Notes: generated by a model from the letters alone, not told the origin. 64,000 bases of DNA from Anaerovirgula multivorans (GCF_900188145.1 NZ_FZOJ01000016.1:40268-104267); one strand, 5' to 3'; shown: positions 27,757 to 36,941, counted from the stretch's first letter. Program-made: numbers and translations.

Positions 27757-28102
27757 TATTAGTAGATGGAAAGGATTTGTGCAGAAAACAAGTTGATATG
27801 TTTAAACATATAATTTTTTAAATAAAGGAGGGATATTTTTTTGAACAACATGTTTATGAACTTAAACACGTAGACGCATTTGTGAAGAATATAACCTCGA
27901 AAACTTTTTTAAAAACCTGAAATTTGTATTGAGATCCGAAATCAGGTTTCTACAGCCAACCCGAGATAAAATGAGACTTAATTATCTGGGCTTTGGAGCT
28001 TTCGAGGAAATTAGAGGATTTAAAGGAGGTGTTTATTTTGAAAAGTTGAGAGCAATGAGATCATATTATAAATTTCTACACGAACTAGAGGGGGTTAATA
28101 AA
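27757..28102 (+). other. Leader region of the M20 peptidase gene
   Basis: Holds the operator at 27796-27811, then AAAGGAGGG and a 10-codon frame starting TTG at 27841 (ends TAG at 27873), and an 18-bp match to the end of the 247-bp repeat (ATAAAATGAGACTTAATT near 27967-27984). The frame into the peptidase is open from 27929 but has no ribosome site until 28091. Confidence 0.5.
27796..27811 (+). promoter_or_regulatory. ArsR-type operator of the M20/YfcC2 genes
   Basis: Perfect 16-bp palindrome ATATGTTTAAACATAT, directly after the arsR gene and upstream of the peptidase gene. The same dyad with one change is at 26026. Confidence 0.6.
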
Positions 28103-29281
28103 ATGGAATTGACAAAATTAATAAGTCAGGAAGAAATAATTGACATAACAAAAAATCTTATATCAATAGAAGGTCATAAAGATATAGAGGATAAGGAATC
28201 AAAAGTGGCCTATTACATTAAGAATTTGTTAGAGAGTGAGAATATTTTAGTAGAACTTAACGAAATAGAAAAAAACAGACCTAATGTTTATGCAAAAATA
28301 GAAGGACAGGATAAAAAAATTGAATTAATGTTTAATGGACATATAGATACTATTCCAGGATTTAGCATGGATTATGAACCTTTTAAACCATATATAAAAG
28401 ATGGGAAGATATACGGTAGAGGCTCTGCTGATATGAAAGGGGGAATCGCCGCCATGCTCGCTGCTATGTTGGCAGTAAAAAGAGGAGGTATAAAATTAAA
28501 TAAAACAGTTATGTTTGCAGGCGTAATAGATGAGGAAGAACGTTCAAAAGGAACAGAACAACTTATTAAAGATAATATCATTCCACAAAATGTAGTTATA
28601 GGTGAACCTACTCAGTTAAAGATAGGAATAGCTCACAAAGGCATGGAATGGATAGAAGTAAAATTTAAAGGTAGAGCAGCCCATGGAAGTAGGCCTCATG
28701 AGGGGATAAATGCTATTTATATAGTATCTGAATTCTGTAGATTAATCAATGAAAAGTTGCAATTCGAAATAGAAGCTAGAAAATCCGAGCTATTAGGTAG
28801 TGGCACCATTAATTTGGGATGTATACATGGTGGTAATGACCCTAATATAGTGCCTGATAGTTGTAGCGTGCAAATTGACAGAAGATGGTTGCCCAATGAA
28901 ACTTTAGAATTTATACACAAAGAAATAGAAGAAGTTGCCAAGGATGCAGCAGAAAAATTTGGAGGAATTTATGAAATTAGAGCAATGCGTGAATTCACAG
29001 CTTCAATGATTAATAGACCCTATAGCATTGACTCTGATCATGAATTAGTTAAAAATGCCCTTGAAATTGTGGCCGAAATAACTGAAGAAAAACAGGTACC
29101 AAAAGATTTTCCAGCTTGGAGTGATGCAGGGTTACTATCTAACCATACAAATGCTAAGTGTATCATTCTAGGTCCTGGAAGTATTAATCATGCACATTCT
29201 AATAATGAGTTTTGCGATGTAGATGAAATAATTAAAGCTTCTAAAATCTATTTCAATTTAATTAAAAAATTTTGTTTATAA
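28103..29281 (+). CDS. M20 peptidase, ArgE/DapE/ACY1 family
   Basis: 392 residues from the ATG at 28103 (AGAGGGGG upstream); the upstream 58 codons are judged untranslated leader. Metal ligands: GHIDTIPG (His, Asp), GSADMKGG (Asp), catalytic Glu pair in IDEEERSKG, and C-terminal NHAHSNNEFC (His). Dimerisation domain about 180-290. It removes acyl groups or cleaves small peptides in the cytosol. It is followed 12 bp later by YfcC2, suggesting import then hydrolysis. Confidence 0.9.
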   Translation: MELTKLISQEEIIDITKNLISIEGHKDIEDKESKVAYYIKNLLESENILVELNEIEKNRPNVYAKIEGQDKKIELMFNGHIDTIPGFSMDYEPFKPYIKDGKIYGRGSADMKGGIAAMLAAMLAVKRGGIKLNKTVMFAGVIDEEERSKGTEQLIKDNIIPQNVVIGEPTQLKIGIAHKGMEWIEVKFKGRAAHGSRPHEGINAIYIVSEFCRLINEKLQFEIEARKSELLGSGTINLGCIHGGNDPNIVPDSCSVQIDRRWLPNETLEFIHKEIEEVAKDAAEKFGGIYEIRAMREFTASMINRPYSIDSDHELVKNALEIVAEITEEKQVPKDFPAWSDAGLLSNHTNAKCIILGPGSINHAHSNNEFCDVDEIIKASKIYFNLIKKFCL

Positions 29282-29293
29282 GGAGAGAGAGAG

Positions 29294-30700
29294 ATGGAAA
29301 AGGCGAAAGATATAAAAAAAATTAAAATACCACATACTTATGCTTTGTTGTTTATTGTCATCATTTTAGTAACTTTGTTAACTTACATAGTTCCAGCAGG
29401 TGAATTTGATAGAGCACAAGACACTGAAACAGGTAGAATCTTTGTTGTTGCAGATAGTTTTCATGAAGTGGAAAGGATGCCGGTATCGCCTTTTGGATTG
29501 TTTAAAGCAATACCAAAAGGAATGGAGCAGTCAGGCTATATAATTTTCTTTGTATTAATGATAGGTGGTGCCTTTGGGATAATTCAAGGAACAGGAGCCA
29601 TAGATGCTGGAATAGTTGAAGTAGTAAACCGTATGAAAGGAAAAGAAAAAATGGTTATACCTGTGACCATGTTTATTTTCTCTTTAGCAGGAGCTATACT
29701 TGGTTCCGCTGAAGAAATGTTGCCATTCTATCCAATAGTTATATCCCTTGCCCTAGCATTAGGATTTGATACGCTTACCGGTACTGCAATGGTTTTATTA
29801 GGGGCAGGGGCAGGATTTGCGGGAGCTTTCCTCAACCCATTTACTATAGGAATAGCTCAAGGAATAGCAGGATTGCCACTATTTTCAGGGATGTGGTATA
29901 GGCTTATAGCATATGTGTCAATCTTAGGAGTTACAATAATATATGTATATAGATATGCAAGTAAAATCCAAAAAAATCCAGAATTAAGTATTACTTATGA
30001 AGAAGATAGAAACAAACATGAAGATTTTAACTTAGATGAAATACCACAATTCACGAATAAACATAAAATGGTTATGGCCCTACTAGGCATTGGTCTAGCC
30101 ATCTTAGCATATGGAGTTGTAAGATTAGGTTTCTATATAACTGAATTAACAGCAATGTTCTTAATCATAGGCGTTCTTGCAGGTGTTTTTGGTGGATTGT
30201 CAATCAATCAGGTAGCTGAAGAATTTGTAAATGGTGCAAAAGAATTAGTGTATGGAGCATTAGTAATAGGTCTAGCAACTTCAATTATGGTAGTAATGAG
30301 TGAAGGGAAAATAATGGATACAATTATATACAGTTTAGCTAATCTAGTGAAAGGCCTCCCACCTGTTCTAAGTGGTATAGGAATGTTCATAGTTCAAAGT
30401 TTTATAAATTTCATAATACCATCTGGCAGCGGTCAGGCGGCTGCTTCAATGCCAATAATGGCGCCTATGGCTGATATAGTTGGTATCACCAGACAAACAG
30501 CAGTACTAGCTTTCCAATTTGGAGATGGTTTTTCAAATGTTATCAACCCAACATCAGGGTATTTTATGGCTGCCCTAGCAATAGGTGGCGTGAAATGGGA
30601 AAAATGGGCTAGATGGATGCTGCCACTACTTTTAGTTTGGTCAATAATTGGCGTTACCTTAGTAGCAATATCAGTAATAATAGGATATGGCCCTTTCTAA
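29294..30700 (+). CDS. YfcC-family membrane transporter 2
   Basis: 468 residues, ATG after AAGGAGAG. About 12 helices and the same blocks as transporter 1: TYIVPAGEFDRAQDTETG, LGSAEEMLPFYPIV, PSGSGQAAASMPIM, QFGDGFSNVINPTSGYF. The two genes are clear paralogues flanking arsR and the peptidase. Co-transcribed with the peptidase. Confidence 0.92.
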   Translation: MEKAKDIKKIKIPHTYALLFIVIILVTLLTYIVPAGEFDRAQDTETGRIFVVADSFHEVERMPVSPFGLFKAIPKGMEQSGYIIFFVLMIGGAFGIIQGTGAIDAGIVEVVNRMKGKEKMVIPVTMFIFSLAGAILGSAEEMLPFYPIVISLALALGFDTLTGTAMVLLGAGAGFAGAFLNPFTIGIAQGIAGLPLFSGMWYRLIAYVSILGVTIIYVYRYASKIQKNPELSITYEEDRNKHEDFNLDEIPQFTNKHKMVMALLGIGLAILAYGVVRLGFYITELTAMFLIIGVLAGVFGGLSINQVAEEFVNGAKELVYGALVIGLATSIMVVMSEGKIMDTIIYSLANLVKGLPPVLSGIGMFIVQSFINFIIPSGSGQAAASMPIMAPMADIVGITRQTAVLAFQFGDGFSNVINPTSGYFMAALAIGGVKWEKWARWMLPLLLVWSIIGVTLVAISVIIGYGPF

Positions 30701-30707
30701 ACATTTA

Positions 30708-30757
30708 TAAAAGTAGATGACCCAAATCTTTGATTTGCTGTCAGTCACTTTCACAGA
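30708..30757 (-). repeat. Solo hairpin module
   Basis: AAAGTAGATGAC / GTCAGTCACTTT outer arms (30710-30751) around inner stem AAATC..GATTT (30724-30736). Same family as 19803-19849. Confidence 0.7.
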
Positions 30758-30763
30758 ATACAA

Positions 30764-30803
30764 TCAAAAATCGCTGACTCTTTACTTTATAGAGTCAGCG
30801 ATT
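30764..30803. terminator. Bidirectional terminator between YfcC2 and etfA
   Basis: Perfect 13-bp stem AATCGCTGACTCT / AGAGTCAGCGATT with an 9-nt loop; five T on the minus side, weaker on plus. Confidence 0.8.
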
Positions 30804-30822
30804 AAATTGTTTTGAACATAAA

Positions 30823-31836
30823 CTACTTTTCCTGCCCCTTTATCTGTCTAATCTCTTCTGTTACAGCAGGTATGACTTTGTTGATATCTCCCACAATTCC
30901 TAAGTCTGCTATTTCAAAAATTGGTGCAGAAGCATTTTTATTAACTGCTATAATCAAATCTGATTCCTCCATGCCGGCTAAATGTTGAATAGCTCCTGAA
31001 ATGCCGCAGGCAATGTATAGGTTTGGCCGTACTGTTTTTCCGGTTTGTCCTACTTGACGATCTCTTTCTATCCAACCTGCATCTACTACAGCACGAGAAG
31101 CAGAAACAACACCACCCAGTTCCTTCGCCAGCTCTTCCAGTATAGAAAAGTTTTCTTTATTTCCCATTCCTCTGCCACCAGATACCAAAATCTCTGCTTC
31201 TTCTATTTTAATCTTTTCCTTCGTTTCTTTAACCACTTCTATAATCTCTACATTGAAATCCTCTGGTGTTAACTTAGAGCTATATTCAACGATTTCTCCC
31301 CCACGCTTTTCATCTCGCTCCAATTTAATCATTACCCCTGGTCTTACGGTGGACATTTGCGGTCTATGATCGGGACAGATAATTGTTGCTAAAAGATTTC
31401 CTCCAAAGGCAGGTCTTGTCATTAATAAGTTATTTGTCTCTTCCTCTATTTCAAGGGAAGTGCAATCTGCTGTTAAGCCTGTATGGATTCTCGCTGATAC
31501 CCTTGGTGCTAAATCTCTTCCGATTGCTGTTGCTCCTAATAAAATGATTTCCGGCTTTTTTTCTTCAATAATTTCAGTCATTACCTTCGTATAAGGTTCT
31601 GTTACGTATAGATTTAAAAGTTTATCTTCCACCAAAATAACTTCGTCTGCTCCATAGTATATCAACTCATTAGCAACCTTCTTAACATCATTCCCCAACA
31701 GTACAGCAGTCAATTTTGTCTTTAAAATATCTGCCAGTTCCCTTCCTTTTCCCAAAAGCTCTAGAGAAACTTTTTGAATCTCTCCATCCCTCTGCTCTGC
31801 AAAAACCCAAATACCCTTATAGTCTTTATTGTTCAA
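30823..31836 (-). CDS. etfA: Electron transfer flavoprotein alpha subunit
   Basis: 337 residues from a TTG 7 nt after TTAGGAGGG. N-terminal ETF domain (GIWVFAEQRDGEIQKVSLELLG), C-terminal FAD-binding domain with SGGRGMGNKENF, GQTGKTVRPNLYIACGISGAIQH and AGMEESDLIIAVNKN. Partner of EtfB in electron transfer from acyl-CoA dehydrogenase; in anaerobes such complexes often bifurcate electrons. Last gene of acd-etfB-etfA. Confidence 0.96.
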   Translation of the reverse strand: MNNKDYKGIWVFAEQRDGEIQKVSLELLGKGRELADILKTKLTAVLLGNDVKKVANELIYYGADEVILVEDKLLNLYVTEPYTKVMTEIIEEKKPEIILLGATAIGRDLAPRVSARIHTGLTADCTSLEIEEETNNLLMTRPAFGGNLLATIICPDHRPQMSTVRPGVMIKLERDEKRGGEIVEYSSKLTPEDFNVEIIEVVKETKEKIKIEEAEILVSGGRGMGNKENFSILEELAKELGGVVSASRAVVDAGWIERDRQVGQTGKTVRPNLYIACGISGAIQHLAGMEESDLIIAVNKNASAPIFEIADLGIVGDINKVIPAVTEEIRQIKGQEK

Positions 31837-31851
31837 TGGTAGCCCTCCTAA

Positions 31852-32634
31852 CTATATGATAAATTTTTCCTTTAATTTTTCAATGATTCTTTCCGCTGCT
31901 TCCTTTGGAGCCACATCGTAAACCTTGCCTGCAGTTTTCGCCCCTTTAGTAAAAGCCTTTTTTACTTTGGTTGGTGAACCTTGTAGTCCAATATTTGATG
32001 TTTCTATCTGTATGTCTTTCAGATTCCAAATATCTACTTCCTTCTCTCTATAGGCATCAAATATTCCACCTATCCTCATATATCGTGCTTCATTCATTTC
32101 CTTTAATGTGGTAATCAAACAAGGTGTTTTTACTTTAACCATATAATATCCATCTTCAAAGCTTCGCTTTAAAAGCAGTCCATCCTCTTGCAACTTTAGA
32201 TCCTCCACATAAGTTACTTGGGGAATATTTAAATGTTCTGCAATCTGAGGTCCTACCTGAGCTGTGTCTCCATCAATTGCTTGTCTTCCTGCAATAATCA
32301 AATCATATTCTAGATTTTTTATAGCTGCCGCCAGTGTACAAGAGGTTGCCCAGGTATCCGCTCCTGCAAAAGCACGATCTGTCAAAAGAATCCCTCGATC
32401 TGCACCCATAGCCAATGCCTCTCTTAAAGCCAAGTCCGCCTGTGGTGGCCCCATGGATAACACAGTAACATGGGCTCCAACTTCATCCTTCAATTGCAAA
32501 GCTGCTTCCAATCCACTTTTGTCATCGGGATTGATAATGCTTGGAACACCATCTCTTATCAAGGTTCCCGTCTTAGGATCAAGTTTTACTTCTGTAGTAT
32601 CTGGTACTTGTTTAATACAAACGATAATCTTCAT
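31852..32634 (-). CDS. etfB: Electron transfer flavoprotein beta subunit
   Basis: 260 residues; AGAGGAGG precedes the ATG. MKIIVCIKQVPDTTEVKLDPKTG start, VLSMGPPQADLALREALAMGAD, GRQAIDGDTAQVGPQIAEHL and the ETF-beta signature VKTPCLITTLKEMNEARYM. Lies 15 bp after acd and 15 bp before etfA. Confidence 0.97.
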   Translation of the reverse strand: MKIIVCIKQVPDTTEVKLDPKTGTLIRDGVPSIINPDDKSGLEAALQLKDEVGAHVTVLSMGPPQADLALREALAMGADRGILLTDRAFAGADTWATSCTLAAAIKNLEYDLIIAGRQAIDGDTAQVGPQIAEHLNIPQVTYVEDLKLQEDGLLLKRSFEDGYYMVKVKTPCLITTLKEMNEARYMRIGGIFDAYREKEVDIWNLKDIQIETSNIGLQGSPTKVKKAFTKGAKTAGKVYDVAPKEAAERIIEKLKEKFII

Positions 32635-32649
32635 AGGTTTCAGCCTCCT

Positions 32650-33789
32650 CTATTTCAACAAATGTGCAGAAATTACCATTTTTTGCACTTCAGATGTACC
32701 TTCATAGATCTCTGTAATCTTTGCATCTCTCATCATTCTTTCAACAGGATACTCTCGTGTGTAGCCATATCCTCCATGGAGCTGTACCGCTTTAGTGGTG
32801 ACCTCCATCGCCACTTCTGACGCATAAAGCTTTGCCATAGCCGCTTCTTTTGAGTAGGGTAGTTTGTTTTCCTTATGAAAAGCCGCCTTATAAACCAGCA
32901 TTTTTGCAGCTTCTATCTTTGTGTACATGTCTGCTAATTGAAACTGCGTATTTTGAAAGGCTGCAATAGGTTTGCCAAATTGTTTTCTTTCTTTCACATA
33001 ATTTATGGTTTCCTCTAAGGCCCCTTCAGCGATCCCAAGGGCTTGGGAAGCAATCCCAATACGTCCTCCATCTAAGGTCTGCATTGCAATCTTAAAGCCT
33101 TTTCCTTCACTGCCCAAAAGATTTTCCTTTGGAATTTTACAATTTTCAAAGATTAATTCACAGGTGGCAGAGCCTTTAATTCCCAACTTCAATTCTTTCT
33201 TTCCAATAGTAAAGCCCTCTGTATCTGCTTCAACGATAAATGCAGAAATTCCCCTTGTTCCTTTGCTTTTATCCGTCATAGCCATGATCACATAGATATC
33301 TGCATAGCCTGCATTGGTAATAAAAATCTTCGTTCCATTTAAAAGATAATAATCTCCCTGTAGCTCAGCTGTAGTCTGCTGTGCAGATGCATCGGTTCCA
33401 GCGTTTGCCTCTGTTAATCCAAAAGCTCCTAGTTTTTCTCCTTTAGCTAAGGGGATTAAATATTTTTCTTTTTGTTGTTCTGTTCCAAACTCATAGATAG
33501 GTGCCGCACATAAAGAAGTATGGGCTGATACAATTACCCCTGTGCTGGCGCACACCTTTGATAATGCTTCTACAGCCATTGCATATGCTAAAATATCTCC
33601 CCCTTCTCCACCATATTTCTTTGGAAAGGGAATTCCCATAAATCCGTATCGTTTCAATTTTTCTAAGGTCTCCACTGGAAATTGTTCTTTTTCATCAGTC
33701 TCCTCCGCCAGTGGTTTTACTTCTTTCTCAGCAAAGTCCTTATACATTTGTTGAAGCATGATATGCTCCTTTGATAAGTTAAAATTCAT
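32650..33789 (-). CDS. acd: Short-chain acyl-CoA dehydrogenase (butyryl-CoA type)
   Basis: 379 residues, full length. FAD/substrate blocks FGLTEANAGTDASAQQT, signature GSATCELIFENCKIPKENLLG, QLHGGYGYTREYPVERMMRDAKI and catalytic Glu in EIYEGTSEVQK. AAGGGGGC precedes the ATG. With EtfAB it would oxidise or, with bifurcation, reduce a short enoyl-CoA. No crotonase, thiolase or hydroxyacyl-CoA dehydrogenase genes adjoin, so the acyl substrate is open. Confidence 0.95.
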   Translation of the reverse strand: MNFNLSKEHIMLQQMYKDFAEKEVKPLAEETDEKEQFPVETLEKLKRYGFMGIPFPKKYGGEGGDILAYAMAVEALSKVCASTGVIVSAHTSLCAAPIYEFGTEQQKEKYLIPLAKGEKLGAFGLTEANAGTDASAQQTTAELQGDYYLLNGTKIFITNAGYADIYVIMAMTDKSKGTRGISAFIVEADTEGFTIGKKELKLGIKGSATCELIFENCKIPKENLLGSEGKGFKIAMQTLDGGRIGIASQALGIAEGALEETINYVKERKQFGKPIAAFQNTQFQLADMYTKIEAAKMLVYKAAFHKENKLPYSKEAAMAKLYASEVAMEVTTKAVQLHGGYGYTREYPVERMMRDAKITEIYEGTSEVQKMVISAHLLK

Positions 33790-33881
33790 TTTTATGCCCC
33801 CTTACATTTTTATAATCTAGCTGAGTTGCTTTTCATTCACTTTTTTGTTTTTTAAAAACTTTATGTGCTTTTTTACATGTC

Positions 33882-33910
33882 ATTATATAAATATTCTATC
33901 ATATTGTTAC
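33882..33910 (-). promoter_or_regulatory. Probable promoter of acd-etfBA
   Basis: GTAACA (33905-33910), 17-bp spacer, TATAAT (33882-33887) on the minus strand, about 95 bp before the start codon. Confidence 0.5.
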
Positions 33911-34013
33911 TTAATTAACAAAAGGTTGTTTAAAGAGTTTTAAAAAATATTTTTACTAGAGAATATTTCTTTCGTAATTGATTTTATTCACGGTAGATGA
34001 GTATTAATATAAT

Positions 34014-34226
34014 AAAAAAAGCATCTTCGATGCTTTCGCTGGGTGAAACAACTAAGCGATCAGCACAATTTAGCAAGCTAAATTGGCTGCCTGCTTATAG
34101 GAAACCCTAGGTTTCCTTCGACGACAGCAAAGCTGTCTGAGCACCTTCCTTAAGGCGGGCAGGGGATTTCATCCCCTACAACCCCTATTTTTTATATACT
34201 AGGAAAGTAGAACTTTCCTAGTATAT
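34014..34226. repeat. Multi-hairpin repeat, copy 1
   Basis: Successive palindromes: AAGCATCTTCGATGCTT, the inserted 58-bp module (34041-34098), AGGAAACCCTAGGTTTCCT, GACAGCAAAGCTGTC, GGGGATTTCATCCCC, and a long final stem TATATACTAGGAAAG / CTTTCCTAGTATATA. The same order is found at 53244-53404 without the module. No protein frame. It fills most of the 490-bp gap upstream of acd. Confidence 0.85.
34041..34098 (+). repeat. 58-bp hairpin module, precise insertion in the multi-hairpin repeat
   Basis: Outer arms AAGCGATCAGC / GCTGCCTGCTT and inner stem AATTTAGC / GCTAAATT (core 34054-34096). The second copy of the host repeat reads straight from TTTCGCT to AGGAAACC without these 58 bases. Confidence 0.8.
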
Positions 34227-34252
34227 AAAAAACCACCAGCTAAGCTAGTGGC
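34227..34252 (-). terminator. iadA terminator
   Basis: CCACTAGC / GCTGGTGG stem (one G-T type pair), loop TTA, followed by TTTTTT on the minus strand. Confidence 0.8.
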
Positions 34253-34281
34253 TTTCTTTATACAATAATGGTTCCTCTTTG

Positions 34282-35424
34282 CTATTCGTATGTCCCTCTT
34301 TTCAGTAATTTGCCCTCATGCATCATTAACTCACCATTTGCAATGACACCTTTTATTTCAATATTGTTATCAATAATTAGCAAATCAGCATCAGAGCCTT
34401 CTTGGATAGTACCCTTCTGTGGATAAAGGCTTAAAGATCTTGATACATTGGTTGTAATAAATTTCAGCGCTTTTTCTAGATCAAAACCTATCTCTAAGAC
34501 CATATTTTTGAATTCTTCATAAAGACTAGTTACTTGAGATACACCTATTTCAATCATTTTCCCATAAGCATCATAACGAGACCAACTTCCATAACCATCA
34601 GAGCTAATTGTAATATTTTCTAGTGGAACATCCAATTCCTCCGCTCTTTGAATTACCTTTCCCGGAGATAACTCTTTATATATTCCACAAGTCAAATCAA
34701 TGATACCGCCTCTCTTCGCATACTCGAAGGATGCCATCAGAAGTTCTTCCTTCCGATTAACATGGGTAGGCCTAATCGTCCTAATAGGAATGTCTGTTTC
34801 TTCAAGCACTTCATTGATTAACTGCAGACCCTTTTTCCCATTACCCATATGGACTACTACAATTCCTGCTTTGTCTGAAAGCATTCCAGCCACTCTTGCA
34901 TCCGAGGCCAATCTTGCTAGCTCGTCATGGGTCAAGCTAGATGATCTATGGTCTGAAATAGCCACTTTAGCTCCAATAATCTCCTCGATAAATACAATAT
35001 CCTTCTTTACTGAGTCAGTTAAAGTTACTGTAGGAAACTCATAGGAGCCTGTATGGACATAAACCGATACACCTTCTTCTTTTAGAGCTTTAGCTTTAGC
35101 CACGAGGTTTTCCATACTTCTCGTTGTAGAATCCGTTCCTAAAAGTCCTACTACAGTTGTAATTCCAGCTTCAATCAACTTAGATAAAGTTATCTCTGGC
35201 GCTCTTGTCTTGAAACTGCCTTCTCCTCCACCGCCAGTGATGTGAACATGCTGATCAATAAAGCCAGGAATTAACTTTTTTCCACTTCCATCAATGATTT
35301 GAATTTTATCATTAAAGACTTCGATATGATCATCTATCAAAGCAATTTTATTGCCACTTATTAAAATATCTTTTATTCCTATGTATCCTGGATCATAAAT
35401 TTCTATATTTTTTACTAATATCAT
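34282..35424 (-). CDS. iadA: Isoaspartyl dipeptidase (beta-aspartyl peptidase)
   Basis: 380 residues. Amidohydrolase fold: GFIDQHVHITGGGGEG metal motif, carboxylated Lys in GAKVAISDHRSS, VVHMGNG, RPTHVNRKEE and SSDGYGSW with the catalytic Asp. This set is diagnostic of IadA, which cleaves isoAsp-X dipeptides from damaged proteins. It is 16 bp downstream of the NhaC-type antiporter and shares its sigma-54 promoter. Confidence 0.94.
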   Translation of the reverse strand: MILVKNIEIYDPGYIGIKDILISGNKIALIDDHIEVFNDKIQIIDGSGKKLIPGFIDQHVHITGGGGEGSFKTRAPEITLSKLIEAGITTVVGLLGTDSTTRSMENLVAKAKALKEEGVSVYVHTGSYEFPTVTLTDSVKKDIVFIEEIIGAKVAISDHRSSSLTHDELARLASDARVAGMLSDKAGIVVVHMGNGKKGLQLINEVLEETDIPIRTIRPTHVNRKEELLMASFEYAKRGGIIDLTCGIYKELSPGKVIQRAEELDVPLENITISSDGYGSWSRYDAYGKMIEIGVSQVTSLYEEFKNMVLEIGFDLEKALKFITTNVSRSLSLYPQKGTIQEGSDADLLIIDNNIEIKGVIANGELMMHEGKLLKRGTYE

Positions 35425-35440
35425 AATATTCTACCCCTTT

Positions 35441-36877
35441 TTATATGGCTTTTTCTTCCTTCTCCTGAGTCTTATTAAGAGGCGCTATCCCGAAGCCTGT
35501 AAAGGCAAAGATAATAGCAAATACGATTCCCATGTAGTTTAGAATTGCCCATGGTAAATACTCAATTGTCGAAACTCCTAGGGTAGCTGTCATATAGGCC
35601 CCGGCTGCTGACCAAGGAATTAGCGGCACAAGTACAGTTCCTGAATCCTCCAGAGTTCTTGAGAGGTTTTTAGGATGAAGATTTCTTTTCACATAAACAT
35701 CCTTGAAAAGCTCACCAGGAATTAAAATGGAAAGGTATGAGCTTCCAGTAACAAAAGCCACAGTAAAACAAGAAGCAATGGTAGATAATATAATCCCACT
35801 TGTTGTTTTTACCTTTGACATAAGAACATTCAGCACGACATCTAACATGCCTGACCTACTAATAATACCTGCGAATCCCATAGCACAGAAAATAAGAACA
35901 GTTGTCCCTGTTACCGAAACAACCCCACCTCTGTTGATCAATGTAATTACACTAGGGACTACTTCTCCTTCAAAACCAGTCATCGATACATTGAAACCTT
36001 GTATCAAAGATGCAAACCCATTTTTAAGTGTAAAACCCTGAACAAATACTCCAAGTGCTATAGAAAATAAACTTGTTCCTAACATTGTGGGTATTGTAGG
36101 CCATTTCTTTAAAGAACCCAGAATAATAAGCACAACTGGTAAAAGCAATAGAATATTCCAATTAAACATACTACTTAATTGATTTTGCAATGCTATCACT
36201 GTCTCTGGGGTATTGGCATTTCCCGAAGCCCCAAGACCAACAACTAAATAGACCCCCATGGCTACAAGTGCTGCTGGAACTGTTGTATAAAGCATATGTC
36301 TAATGTGCTCATAAAGCTCACTTCCTGCAGCGATTGGTGCTAGATTTGTTGTATCAGAAAGAGGTGATATCTTATCTCCAAAATAAGCACCTGCCACTAC
36401 TGCACCTGCAGTAGCTGGTAGCGAAACCCCAAGTCCTCCTGCGATTCCCATCAAGGCAACACCAATGGTTCCGGCGGATCCCCATGAAGTACCTGTCACA
36501 GTTGATAAAATCGCAGAAATAATAAATGCTGTTACTAATAGGAATCTAGGGCTAACAATTTGTACTCCATAATAGATAATCATTGGTACAGTTCCCGAAA
36601 ACATCCAAGAACCGATTAGGAAGCCTACACTCCAAAGAATCAGTGTAGCCGGAAGAGCCTTTGCAATTTTTTCAATAACCCCTTCCTGCATTTCACTCCA
36701 AGTGTAGCCTAGTTTCCATGCTATTGTTCCTGCAACAAATGCAGAAAGTACTAGTATGGGTTCCGTCCTAAATTTTAAGTATCCAACACCAAAGGTCAAA
36801 GCTAATACCATAAATAAAATTGGTGTCACTGCCTGCCCAAAAGAAGGTGTTTTCTTTAGGTTTTGGTTTTGACTCAT
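35441..36877 (-). CDS. nhaC: NhaC-family Na+/H+ antiporter
   Basis: 478 residues, about 11-12 helices. Family blocks: GTSWGSAGTIGVALMGI, GAYFGDKISPLSDTTNLAP, TGSSYLSILIPGELF and EDSGTVLVPLIPWSAAGAY. Exchanges Na+ for H+, or in some members malate-Na+/lactate; next to iadA the cargo could instead be an organic or amino acid. AGGAGGAAAG precedes the ATG. First gene of the nhaC-iadA unit. Confidence 0.9.
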   Translation of the reverse strand: MSQNQNLKKTPSFGQAVTPILFMVLALTFGVGYLKFRTEPILVLSAFVAGTIAWKLGYTWSEMQEGVIEKIAKALPATLILWSVGFLIGSWMFSGTVPMIIYYGVQIVSPRFLLVTAFIISAILSTVTGTSWGSAGTIGVALMGIAGGLGVSLPATAGAVVAGAYFGDKISPLSDTTNLAPIAAGSELYEHIRHMLYTTVPAALVAMGVYLVVGLGASGNANTPETVIALQNQLSSMFNWNILLLLPVVLIILGSLKKWPTIPTMLGTSLFSIALGVFVQGFTLKNGFASLIQGFNVSMTGFEGEVVPSVITLINRGGVVSVTGTTVLIFCAMGFAGIISRSGMLDVVLNVLMSKVKTTSGIILSTIASCFTVAFVTGSSYLSILIPGELFKDVYVKRNLHPKNLSRTLEDSGTVLVPLIPWSAAGAYMTATLGVSTIEYLPWAILNYMGIVFAIIFAFTGFGIAPLNKTQEKEEKAI

Positions 36878-36925
36878 ATCATCTTTCCTCCTATAAAATA
36901 TATTTTTATTGCCATTTTATCTATT

Positions 36926-36941
36926 TGCAATTCTTATGCCA
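36926..36941 (-). promoter_or_regulatory. Sigma-54 promoter of nhaC-iadA
   Basis: Minus strand reads TGGCATAAGAATTGCA: -24 GG and -12 GC with the exact 5-bp spacing of TGGCAC-N5-TTGC. It lies about 50 bp before the nhaC start. A sigma-54 activator gene is immediately upstream. Confidence 0.85.

Noticed and set aside
27929..28102. 58-codon N-terminal extension of the M20 peptidase
   Set aside because: A strong ribosome site sits just before the ATG at 28103, family proteins start there, and part of the extension matches repeat DNA.
32264..32820. Two overlapping plus-strand frames of 147 and 116 codons
   Set aside because: Antisense to etfB and acd, no ribosome site.
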